DNA from: Prado023 sp963747335
Lineage (GTDB): Bacteria > Actinomycetota > Actinomycetes > S36-B12 > CAIYMF01
DNA: 64,000 nt
Assembly: GCA_963747335.1 (NCBI GenBank)
Contig: CAVVEV010000012.1
Coordinates: 124,001-188,000 of the forward strand
Direction: 5' to 3'
Every line of letters begins with the position of its first letter. Within the stretch, counting starts at the first letter, position 1. Under the pieces are notes generated by a model, which made no database searches, had not been told where the DNA came from, and saw only the letters and a list, made by a program, of their open reading frames with translations. This document shows, piece by piece, positions 27,380-35,030 of the stretch. The position numbers and the translations under genes are program-made.

Positions 27380-27422
27380 CCGTCCGGGCGCCGGCGAGCC
27401 AGCTGCCCCGGCGCCCGGACGG
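27380..27422 (+). terminator. Strong terminator after the acetate symporter
   Basis: Perfect 15-bp stem (27380-27394 with 27408-27422) and 13-base loop, 11 bases after the symporter stop. It should separate the symporter transcript from acs, which then needs its own promoter. Confidence 0.85.
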
Positions 27423-27435
27423 TTCCCACCCGCAA

Positions 27436-27492
27436 GTCCCGCCCCCGTCCCCGTCCCCGCCCCCGTCCCCGTCCCCGTCCCCGCCCCGCCCC
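27436..27492. repeat. Pyrimidine-rich hexamer tract (CCCCGT/CCCCGC)n
   Basis: About nine imperfect tandem hexamers on the plus strand, directly after the terminator. The plus strand is almost only C with regularly spaced G and T; the minus strand is correspondingly G-rich and could form G-quadruplexes. Non-coding. Confidence 0.8.
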
Positions 27493-27574
27493 GATTTGAT
27501 CCAAGAATGCGGGCGCGGTCAAGCGGTTGATCCACGTTCAAGGGCATCATCCGCCCTCGATCTTGGAGCGAATC
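27493..27574. repeat. Long imperfect inverted repeat upstream of acs
   Basis: GATTTGATCCAAGA (27493-27506) pairs with TCTTGGAGCGAATC (27561-27574), 14 positions with two imperfect pairs, enclosing about 54 bases that contain further short pairings. It sits 42 bases before the acs start, so it may be a leader structure or regulatory site for acs. Confidence 0.5.
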
Positions 27575-27616
27575 TGACAACTCACGCAGTGACCCGAACT
27601 GAAAGCAGGAGCCCGC

Positions 27617-29569
27617 ATGTCGACCGACACCCTTGCGAACCTCGCCACCGAGAACCGGACCTTCGCCCCGGATCCCCTGTTCGCCGCGCAGGCCAACGCA
27701 CAGGCCTCGCTCTACGACCAGGCCGCCACCGACCGGCTCGGCTTCTGGGCCGAGCAGGCCGATCGGCTGACCTGGGACCGTCGCTGGGACCAGGTCCTGG
27801 ACTGGTCGGACGCCCCGTTCGCGAAGTGGTTCGTCGGCGGGAAGCTGAACGTGTCGGTCAACTGCGTAGACCGACACGTCGCCGAGGGCCGCGGCGAGCG
27901 AACCGCCATCATCTTCGAGGCCGAGGACGGGCGCAGCGAGCACATCTCCTACACCGAGCTGCTCGCCCGCGTCTCCCAGGCGGCCAACGCCATCACCTCC
28001 CTGGGCGTGACGGCCGGCGACCGGGTCGCGATCTACATGTCGATGACCCCCGAGGCGCTCGTGGCCATGCTGGCCTGCGCGCGGATCGGCGCCGTCCACT
28101 CCGTGGTGTTCGGTGGGTTCGCCGCCGAGGCGCTGCGCTCGCGCATCGATGACGCCCAGGCCAAGCTCGTCATCACCGCCGACGGCCAGTACCGCCGCGG
28201 CACGGCCATGGCCCTCAAGCCCGCCGTCGACGAGGCCGTCGAGCACTGCCCCAGCGTTGAGCACGTCCTCGTGGTGCGCCACACAGGCCAGGACGTCGAC
28301 TGGCATGAGGGCCGCGACGTGTGGTGGCACGAGTGGATGCCGGTCCACCCCACCGAGCACACCCCGCAGGCGTTCGACGCCGAGCACCCGCTGTTCATCC
28401 TCTACACGTCGGGCACCACCGGGAAGCCCAAGGGCATCCTGCACACCACCGGCGGATACCTCACCCAGGCCGCCTCCACGTTCAACAACGTGTTCGACCT
28501 CAAGCCCGAGACCGACGTCTACTGGTGCACCGCCGACATCGGCTGGGTCACCGGGCACTCGTACATCGTCTACGGGCCGCTGGCCAACGGCGCCACCCAG
28601 CTGATCTACGAGGGCACCCCGGACACCCCGCACCGCGGCCGCTTCTGGGAGATCATCGAGAAGCACAAGGTGTCCATCCTCTACACGGCACCCACCGCGA
28701 TCCGTACCTTCATGAAGTGGGGCGACGACCTCCCCGCCGCCTACGACCTGTCGAGCCTGAGGCTGCTCGGGTCGGTCGGCGAGCCGATCAACCCCGAGGC
28801 GTGGATGTGGTACCGGGAGGTCATCGGCGGCGGCCGCTGCCCCATCGTGGACACCTGGTGGCAGACCGAGACCGGCGCCATGATGATCAGCCCGCTGCCC
28901 GGGGTCACCGAGTGCAAGCCAGGCTCGGCCATGCGCCCCCTGCCGGGGATCTCCGCCGCGGTCGTCGACGACGAGGGGCATCCCGTGCCGCCCGGCGGTG
29001 GCGGCTACCTGGTGCTCACCGCGCCCTGGCCGGCGATGCTGCGCGGCATCTGGGGCGACAACGAGCGCTACGTCGACACGTACTGGTCGCGCTGGGACGG
29101 CTTCTACTTCGCCGGCGACGGCGCGAAACTCGACGACGACGGGGCGATCTGGCTGCTCGGCCGGGTCGACGACGTGATGAACGTGTCCGGGCACCGGATC
29201 TCCACCACGGAGGTCGAGTCCGCCCTCGTCTCCCACGACGCCGTGGCCGAGGCCGCCGTCGTGGGGGCCGCCGATGCCACCACGGGCCAGGGGATCGTCG
29301 CGTTCGTGATCCTGCGCTCGGGCATCGAGAACACCCCGGACCTGGTCGGGGCGCTTCGGGCGCACGTGGCCCACGAGATCGGCCCGATCGCCAAGCCGCG
29401 CCAGATCCTGGTCGTCTCCGAGCTGCCCAAGACCCGCTCGGGCAAGATCATGCGTCGGCTGCTGCGCGACCTGGCCGAGCACCGCGACCTCGGTGACGTC
29501 ACGACGCTGGCCGACCCGACGATCATGGCCCAGATCCAGGCCGGCCTCGCCGAGCCCGCCACGGCCTGA
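27617..29569 (+). CDS. acsA: Acetyl-CoA synthetase
   Basis: AMP-forming ligase activating acetate to acetyl-CoA. 650 residues, normal length. Motifs: YTSGTTGKPKGILHTTGGYL (AMP-binding P-loop), WWQTETGAMMISPLPG, YFAGDGAKLDDDGAIWLLGR with DDVMNVSGHRI (hinge), and PKTRSGKIMRRLLRD with the catalytic, acetylatable Lys at residue 610. ATG 27617 is preceded by GCAGGAG. It lies between the acetate symporter and a LytS/LytT-type two-component pair, supporting an acetate-scavenging module. The leader holds a long inverted repeat. Confidence 0.97.
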   Translation: MSTDTLANLATENRTFAPDPLFAAQANAQASLYDQAATDRLGFWAEQADRLTWDRRWDQVLDWSDAPFAKWFVGGKLNVSVNCVDRHVAEGRGERTAIIFEAEDGRSEHISYTELLARVSQAANAITSLGVTAGDRVAIYMSMTPEALVAMLACARIGAVHSVVFGGFAAEALRSRIDDAQAKLVITADGQYRRGTAMALKPAVDEAVEHCPSVEHVLVVRHTGQDVDWHEGRDVWWHEWMPVHPTEHTPQAFDAEHPLFILYTSGTTGKPKGILHTTGGYLTQAASTFNNVFDLKPETDVYWCTADIGWVTGHSYIVYGPLANGATQLIYEGTPDTPHRGRFWEIIEKHKVSILYTAPTAIRTFMKWGDDLPAAYDLSSLRLLGSVGEPINPEAWMWYREVIGGGRCPIVDTWWQTETGAMMISPLPGVTECKPGSAMRPLPGISAAVVDDEGHPVPPGGGGYLVLTAPWPAMLRGIWGDNERYVDTYWSRWDGFYFAGDGAKLDDDGAIWLLGRVDDVMNVSGHRISTTEVESALVSHDAVAEAAVVGAADATTGQGIVAFVILRSGIENTPDLVGALRAHVAHEIGPIAKPRQILVVSELPKTRSGKIMRRLLRDLAEHRDLGDVTTLADPTIMAQIQAGLAEPATA

Positions 29570-29583
29570 CCGCCCCCGCTCCC

Positions 29584-29636
29584 GCCGCTGTGTCATCGAT
29601 CGCGCACCTTGATGACCGGATCCATGACACAGCGGC
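29584..29636. terminator. Inverted repeat after acs
   Basis: GCCGCTGTGTCAT (29584-29596) is repeated in inverse orientation at 29624-29636, a perfect 13-bp stem with a 27-base interior that has its own GATC/GATC pairing. It ends 22 bases before the sensor kinase start. Probable terminator for acs. Confidence 0.7.
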
Positions 29637-29658
29637 ACCCGGCCGATAGCGTGCGACC

Positions 29659-30837
29659 GTGGGTGACTGGGTGCTCGCGGTCGCAGCGATCGCCGGGGCG
29701 ATCGTGCTGGGGGTGCTCCTCGCCCGGGCGGTCCGGGGGCGCGCGCGCCTGGGCTCCGAGGGCGACATGGCCACCTACCGGACCCTGCACCTGGCCAGCC
29801 TGGCCGCGCCCCCGCTGCGCGGTGGGCTCACACCTGCGTCTGCCCAGCGCGCAGCCAAGCACCTGCGCACGCTGCTCGGGGTCGAGACGCTGGCGATCGC
29901 CGACCGCGTCGAGGTCCTGGCCTGGGACGGCGTGGGCGAGCGCAACGCACCGGCCACCCTGGCCCACGCGACCCTGGCCCTGGAGTCAGGTGCGGTCGTG
30001 GTGCTGACTGCCGACCAGGCCCGGGAGGTCTCGGAGATCATGCGCAGCGGTGTCGCGGCCCCGCTGACCTCCGACGACCTCGTGATCGGCGCCCTGGTGG
30101 CCTACTCGTCGGAGCCTGCCGGGCCGGCGATGGTCCGGGCGGTCCAGGAGGTGGCCGTGTTCGCCTCCGGCCAGCTGGACCTCGCCGAGCTGGACCGGAC
30201 ACGGGCGCGCTCGGCCGAGGCCGAGGTGCGGGTGCTGCGCGCCCAGATCTCCCCGCACTTCGTCTACAACTCCCTGACGGCCATCGCCTCGTTCGTGCGC
30301 ACCGATCCGGACCGCGCCCGCGACCTGCTGCTGGACTTCGCCGACTTCACCCGGTACAGCTTCCGCTCCCACGGCCGGTTCACGACCCTGGCTGAGGAGC
30401 TGCACTCCATCGAGCAGTACCTGCTGCTCGAGCAGGCCCGGTTCGGTGACCGGCTGAAGGTGGCGCTCCGGGTGGACCCCGAGGTCGTGGGCGTGCGCAT
30501 CCCGTTCCTGTGCATCCAGCCCCTGGTGGAGAACGCCGTACGCCACGGCTTCGAGAGCACCGACCGACCGGGGACGATCACGATCACCGCCCGCGACCGC
30601 GGCGCCGACTGCCTCATCAGCGTCGAGGACGACGGCGCCGGGATCGACCCGGCCGTGGTCCGCCGCAGCCTCTCGGGTGAGCCCGGGGACCATGTGGGCC
30701 TGGCCAACGTCGACGAGCGGCTGCGCAGCACCTTCGGCGACGACCGGGGCCTGGTCGTGGAGACCGCCCCGGGTGCTGGGACGCGGATCACCATGCGGAT
30801 CCCCAAGTACGCGGAGGCGGTGGCCGTCGATGAGTGA
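29659..30837 (+). CDS. LytS/YehU-type sensor histidine kinase
   Basis: 392 residues. One membrane helix at the very N-terminus (VLAVAAIAGAIVLGVLLARAV) is followed by a GAF-like sensor region of about 160 residues, and then the His_kinase domain of the LytS class. The phosphorylated His is H200 in AQISPHFVYNSLTAIASFVR. The ATP-binding part shows VRIPFLCIQPLVENAVRHG (N-box), EDDGAGIDP (G1) and HVGLANVDERL (G2). Starts with GTG 29659, without a clear ribosome-binding site and only 22 bases after the terminator repeat. Its stop overlaps the response-regulator start by eight bases. By position it probably senses acetate or carbon status and controls the surrounding symporter/acs genes. Confidence 0.92.
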   Translation: MGDWVLAVAAIAGAIVLGVLLARAVRGRARLGSEGDMATYRTLHLASLAAPPLRGGLTPASAQRAAKHLRTLLGVETLAIADRVEVLAWDGVGERNAPATLAHATLALESGAVVVLTADQAREVSEIMRSGVAAPLTSDDLVIGALVAYSSEPAGPAMVRAVQEVAVFASGQLDLAELDRTRARSAEAEVRVLRAQISPHFVYNSLTAIASFVRTDPDRARDLLLDFADFTRYSFRSHGRFTTLAEELHSIEQYLLLEQARFGDRLKVALRVDPEVVGVRIPFLCIQPLVENAVRHGFESTDRPGTITITARDRGADCLISVEDDGAGIDPAVVRRSLSGEPGDHVGLANVDERLRSTFGDDRGLVVETAPGAGTRITMRIPKYAEAVAVDE

Positions 30838-31798
30838 TCCGGACGCACCGCCCCCGGGCCTGCGCGTGCTGGCCGTCGATGATGAGCCTCCCGCGTTGGG
30901 CGAGCTGGCGTACCTGCTCGAGCACTCCGAGGGTGTGGCGCAGGTGACGCCGAAGGGCAGCGCCGCCGATGCGCTGGCCGCCCTGCAGTCCACGGACTTC
31001 GACGCCGTGTTCCTGGACATCCGGATGCCCGGGATCGACGGGTTGGCCCTCGCCGGGATCCTGACGCGCTTCGCCGCACCCCCGCCCGTGGTGTTCGTCA
31101 CGGCCTACGACAACCACGCCGTGGATGCCTTCGAGGTCGCAGCGGTGGACTACCTGCTCAAGCCGATCCGGGCCGAGCGGCTGGCCCTGGCCCTGACCCG
31201 CGTGCACTCGGCGCTGGAGTCCAGGAGGGCGGCGGCAGATCATCAGCGCGAGGGCGGGGTGCCTGCCGGTCCTGTCGCCGGGTCACTCGCCGGATCCGCT
31301 GCGCCGGAGGCTCCTGCCGCCGATGCGGTAGCCGCGCCCCTCGGCCCGCCGGCCGACGAGACCATCGTCGTGGAGCTCGGCGGCGTCACCCGCTACCTGC
31401 GGCGCTCCGACGTCGTCTACGTCGAGGCCCAGCGCGACTACGTCCGCCTGTGCACCCGAACCGGCGGGCACCTCGTCCGGATCCCTCTGGCCAGCCTCGA
31501 GGAGCGCTGGGAGCCTGCGGGGTTCGTCCGCGTGCACCGGCGCTTCCTGGTCAACTCGTCCTTCGTCGAGGCGCTGCGCTCGGTGGCCGGTCGGGTGTCG
31601 GTGGACCTCGGCGCCGGTCAGTCGGTCCCGGTCAGCCGGCGGTTCACTCCCGAGGTGCGCGCGGCACTGGTCCAGCGCCACCGGCTGGACCGTGATCCGC
31701 CAGCGCCGTCCGGGGCGTCTGAGCCGGCTGAGTCGTCCGGGACGGCCGAGGCGCACGCCGCGCAGCCTGCGCCGTCGGCCGAGGACGGCCAGCCATGA
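30830..31798 (+). CDS. LytTR-family response regulator
   Basis: 322 residues. The receiver domain (about 10-130) has LRVLAVDDEPPALGEL, phosphoacceptor D63 in DAVFLDIRMPG, a Thr in VVFVTAYDNHAVDAFE and Lys in DYLLKPIRAERL. An Ala/Pro-rich linker follows, then the LytTR DNA-binding domain (about 180-290): YVEAQRDYVRLCTR, LEERWEPAGFVRVHRRFLVN and VSRRFTPEVRAAL. The last 30 residues are low complexity. The gene overlaps the kinase by eight bases and the next small membrane-protein gene by four, so all are one transcript. Likely regulator of the acetate genes. Confidence 0.94.
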   Translation: MSDPDAPPPGLRVLAVDDEPPALGELAYLLEHSEGVAQVTPKGSAADALAALQSTDFDAVFLDIRMPGIDGLALAGILTRFAAPPPVVFVTAYDNHAVDAFEVAAVDYLLKPIRAERLALALTRVHSALESRRAAADHQREGGVPAGPVAGSLAGSAAPEAPAADAVAAPLGPPADETIVVELGGVTRYLRRSDVVYVEAQRDYVRLCTRTGGHLVRIPLASLEERWEPAGFVRVHRRFLVNSSFVEALRSVAGRVSVDLGAGQSVPVSRRFTPEVRAALVQRHRLDRDPPAPSGASEPAESSGTAEAHAAQPAPSAEDGQP

Positions 31799-32172
31799 CC
31801 GACGGGCAGCGCCCCCGACGCGAGGTCATCACCGGACCCAGCCATAACGTGCGCCGGCGAACGAGACGCTCCGCGGTGGAGGACATCGACCAGCAGACGC
31901 GAGTGGGCGTGGTCTACGTGCGTGCGCTGATCCGTACCCAGCTGCTCCTCGGCCTGTCGACGGTGGCGCTGGTCGTGGTGCCCCTGGCAGTGCTTCCGCT
32001 GCTCTTCGGCCTCGTGCCCGGGGTACGTGCACTGCAGGTGGGGCCGCTGCCGCTGTGGTGGCTGCTCCTGGGCTTCGTGGTGTACCCAGCGATCCTCGGG
32101 GTCGGCTGGTGGTACGTGCGCCACGCGGAGCGCAACGAGGAGCAGTTCACGGACCTGGTGGAGGGCCGATGA
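31795..32172 (+). CDS. Small two-helix membrane protein preceding second symporter (DUF485-like role)
   Basis: 125 residues. A basic N-terminus leads to RVGVVYVRALIRTQLLLG, then two hydrophobic helices (LSTVALVVVPLAVLPLLFGLV and LPLWWLLLGFVVYPAILGVGWWYV), and ends RHAERNEEQFTDLVEGR. Size, topology and the closing YVRHAERNEEQF pattern resemble the DUF485 partner at 25342. It overlaps both the response regulator and the next symporter by ATGA junctions, so it is the accessory subunit of that symporter. Precise family name not certain. Confidence 0.8.
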   Translation: MTDGQRPRREVITGPSHNVRRRTRRSAVEDIDQQTRVGVVYVRALIRTQLLLGLSTVALVVVPLAVLPLLFGLVPGVRALQVGPLPLWWLLLGFVVYPAILGVGWWYVRHAERNEEQFTDLVEGR

Positions 32173-33911
32173 GCAGCGCGGCCGTGATCGCGGGCATGAC
32201 CGCCACCGTGGTGGCCACGATCGCCCTGGCCGGCTACAGCTCGCGGGTCGCCCGCACGACGGGCGACTTCTACGTGGCGGCCCGCTCGGTGCCCGCGTGG
32301 TGGAACGCCTCGGCCATCTCCGGGGAGTACCTGTCGGCCGCGTCGTTCCTGGGCGTGGCTGGGCTGATCATGGTCGGCGGTGCGGATGCCGTCTGGTTCC
32401 CCGTGGGCTACGCCGTGGGCTACGTCCTGCTGCTGGCTCTGGTCGCGGCTCCCCTGCGCCGGTCGGGTGCCTACACCCTGCCCGACTTCTGCGAGGCCCG
32501 GCTGCGATCCTCCACGGTCCGGCTGGCCGCGAGCGTTCTGGTGGTCGTCATCGGATGGCTCTACGTCGTGCCCCAGCTTCAGGGCGCCGGGCGCGCGCTG
32601 CAGGTCATCCTGGGCACCCCGCTCTGGCTCGGCGGGGTGCTGGTCGCCCTGACCGTGCTGGTCGTGATCGTCGGTGGGGGCATGCGCAGCGTGACGATGG
32701 TCCAGGGCTTCCAGTACTGGCTCAAGCTGGTCGCGATCATTGTGCCGGCCCTGTTCCTCCTGGCCGCATGGCGGCTCGACGGCGGCCCCTCGGCCCTGGT
32801 CGACCAGGTGCCCACGTTCCCTGCCGCCACGACGGTGTCGGTGGGCACGGACACGGAGATCACCGTCGACGAGCCGGTGACGGTCGAGGCAGATGCGACG
32901 ATCGACGGGATCCCCGCGACGGGCGAGGTGGACCTGACAGTTGGAAAGCACACCATCGATGCGGGCGCGACCCTGTCGTTCCCCGCCGGCGCGGCTGTCC
33001 CGCACCTGTCGACGACACCGGCGACGACCGGCACCGCCTGGGGGCAGCCCCTGCAGGGGGGACAGTCGCACCCGATGTACCGCACGTACGCCCTGATGAT
33101 CGCGCTGTTCCTCGGCACGATGGGCCTGCCGCACGTGCTGGTCCGGTTCTACACCAACCCCGACGGGCGCCAGGCCCGGCGGACCGCCCTCATCGTCATC
33201 GGCCTGGTGGGGCTGTTCTACCTGTCGCCCTCGGTGTTCGGGATGCTCGGACGGGTCTACACCCCGGAACTGCTCATGACCGGGCAGACCGACGCGGTCG
33301 TCCTGCTGCTGCCTCAGGCGCTGGTCGACGGCGGCCTGGGGCAGGCGCTCACCGCACTGGTCTGCGCCGGGGCGGCCGCCGCCTTCCTGGCGACCGCCAC
33401 CGGCCTGACCGTCACGGTCGCCGGAGTGCTGTCCCAGGACGTCGTGAGCCGCTGGGTGCGTGACCCCATCCGCTCCTTCCGGGTGGCCGCGGTCGCCGCC
33501 GTCGTCGCCCCGCTGGTGCTCAGCCTCCTGGCCAGCTCCCTGCCCCTGGCCCAAGCCGTCGCACTCGCGTTCACGGTGGCCGCCGCCACGTTCTGCCCGT
33601 TGCTGCTGCTGGGTATCTGGTGGCCCCGCCTGACCGACGTGGGCGCTGCGGCCGGTCTCGTCCTGGGCGGCACGCTCGCCGTGGGCGCGATCGCCCTGTC
33701 GACCGCGATGCCGGACCTCACCGGATGGCCCGACGCCCTGCTCGCCCAACCTGCCGCGTGGGCGATGCCCCTGGCGCTGGTCACCATGGTGGGGGTCTCG
33801 AGGGCAACCCGCGATCGCCTGCATCCCGGAGTTGGTCGGATGATGATCCGCCTGCACACCCCGGAGTCCGCTCGGTTGCACCCGGCGTGGACCGCGAAGG
33901 GGCGGCGATGA
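32169..33911 (+). CDS. Second sodium:solute symporter (acetate/monocarboxylate type)
   Basis: 580 residues, with about 13 membrane helices. Landmarks: GDFYVAARSVPAWWNASAISGEYLSAASF in pieces (DFYVAARSVPAWW, GEYLSAASFLGVAG), QLQGAGRALQVIL, IVGGGMRSVTMVQGFQYWLK, and GLPHVLVRFYTNPDGRQAR, homologous to the ActP-like copy at 25716. Between two helices lies an extra extracytoplasmic segment of about 95 residues, rich in Thr/Val/Asp (residues about 215-305), absent from the first copy. ATG 32169 overlaps the preceding stop. Followed by the DUF294 gene through another ATGA. It may carry a different monocarboxylate than the first symporter or act at another affinity. Confidence 0.92.
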   Translation: MSSAAVIAGMTATVVATIALAGYSSRVARTTGDFYVAARSVPAWWNASAISGEYLSAASFLGVAGLIMVGGADAVWFPVGYAVGYVLLLALVAAPLRRSGAYTLPDFCEARLRSSTVRLAASVLVVVIGWLYVVPQLQGAGRALQVILGTPLWLGGVLVALTVLVVIVGGGMRSVTMVQGFQYWLKLVAIIVPALFLLAAWRLDGGPSALVDQVPTFPAATTVSVGTDTEITVDEPVTVEADATIDGIPATGEVDLTVGKHTIDAGATLSFPAGAAVPHLSTTPATTGTAWGQPLQGGQSHPMYRTYALMIALFLGTMGLPHVLVRFYTNPDGRQARRTALIVIGLVGLFYLSPSVFGMLGRVYTPELLMTGQTDAVVLLLPQALVDGGLGQALTALVCAGAAAAFLATATGLTVTVAGVLSQDVVSRWVRDPIRSFRVAAVAAVVAPLVLSLLASSLPLAQAVALAFTVAAATFCPLLLLGIWWPRLTDVGAAAGLVLGGTLAVGAIALSTAMPDLTGWPDALLAQPAAWAMPLALVTMVGVSRATRDRLHPGVGRMMIRLHTPESARLHPAWTAKGRR

Positions 33912-34960
33912 CCGACCGGACGACACCCCCGCCACCCGTACCCGCGCGAACGGACCCGATGACTGATCTGGTCGCCGCTGCCCTGGCCGCGGCGCACGCC
34001 CAGCACGCCCCGGACGCCCCGGGCTCGCCGGCCCGCCGGGGCGTCCCGGACACCCCGGACGCCCCGGACGCCCCGGACGCCGATCCCGGTGCAGCCCTGG
34101 CGCGCCAGGCCGACCTGCGCACCCGCGACCTCGTCGACGGCTTCGTGCACCAGGCCGGGCCACCGCCGGGGCGGTTCGCGTGGGTCGCCCTGGGGTCGCA
34201 TGCCCGCGGCGAGCTGCACTGTGGCAGCGACCAGGACCATGCCCTCATCTGGGACACCGATCGCGCCGCCGACAGCAGCTACGCATCCGACCTTGCCGCG
34301 GAGGTGATCGCCGGGCTCGCCGAGTTCGGGATGCGGCCCTGCGACGGCGGCTACATGGCCGATCGGTGGTCACTCGGCCTGGCCGAGTGGGTGACTCAGG
34401 CTCGGCACCGGATCGAGGCACCCACGCCGGAGGCCGTCCTGGACACTGACGTCTTCCTCGACATGCGGCAGCTCGCCGGCGGACTCGACATCACCCCCGC
34501 CTCGGAGGTCCTGCTCACGGGAGCCGGGTCACAGCGGCTGCTGCACGGGCTGGCCGTCGCGGCCACATCCTTCCCGACCGCGCTGAACCCCTTCGGCCGG
34601 CTGCCGCACGGACCCGTCGACCTGAAGCGCACCGGGTTGGCGCCCCTGGTGCTGCTGGCCCGGCTCTATGGCCTGGACGCACGCTCCCGCGCGGTCAGCA
34701 CCCGGGACCGGTTGACCGCCGCGGCCGACGCCGGGCTGCTGTCCGACGAGCTCGTCGGCCGGCTCGAGGCCGGCTTCGGGGTGCTCGCCCGGCTTCGACT
34801 CGGCGCGCAGGTCGCCCAGGTGCTCGCTGGGCTGCCGCTGTCCGACGTGGTCGTGGTCGACGACCTTCCCGAGGACGACCGTGCGGCCCTGCGCGAGGCC
34901 TTCCGCGCCGTGCGGGCCGCGCAGTCGGTCACGGCCGTGACCTTCAGGACCGACCTGTGA
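33908..34960 (+). CDS. DUF294-type putative nucleotidyltransferase
   Basis: 350 residues. The N-terminal 65 residues are Pro/Ala/Asp-rich, with an APD repeat (DAPDAPDAP). Next is an NTase-fold domain with WVALGSHARGELHCGSDQDHALIW, the 'GSxARGE....DQD' pattern of the PII-uridylyltransferase-like DUF294 group (Gly-Ser pair near residue 96, Asp pair about 107-109). A helical substrate-binding C-terminal part follows (LRLGAQVAQVLAGL). Proteobacterial relatives near acetate genes usually carry CNB and CBS sensory domains in front. These are missing here. It overlaps the symporter stop by four bases and precedes the exonuclease by 70 bases. Target unknown. Confidence 0.85.
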   Translation: MTDRTTPPPPVPARTDPMTDLVAAALAAAHAQHAPDAPGSPARRGVPDTPDAPDAPDADPGAALARQADLRTRDLVDGFVHQAGPPPGRFAWVALGSHARGELHCGSDQDHALIWDTDRAADSSYASDLAAEVIAGLAEFGMRPCDGGYMADRWSLGLAEWVTQARHRIEAPTPEAVLDTDVFLDMRQLAGGLDITPASEVLLTGAGSQRLLHGLAVAATSFPTALNPFGRLPHGPVDLKRTGLAPLVLLARLYGLDARSRAVSTRDRLTAAADAGLLSDELVGRLEAGFGVLARLRLGAQVAQVLAGLPLSDVVVVDDLPEDDRAALREAFRAVRAAQSVTAVTFRTDL

Positions 34961-35030
34961 GTCGGCCCGGGATACGACCCCCGATTCCGCCCCTGGGCGG
35001 GACCGCGACCGACGGCACCGGAGGTGCTTC

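Noticed and set aside
27182..29638. Long minus-strand frame opposite acs
   Set aside because: Antisense shadow; acs has complete motifs on the plus strand.
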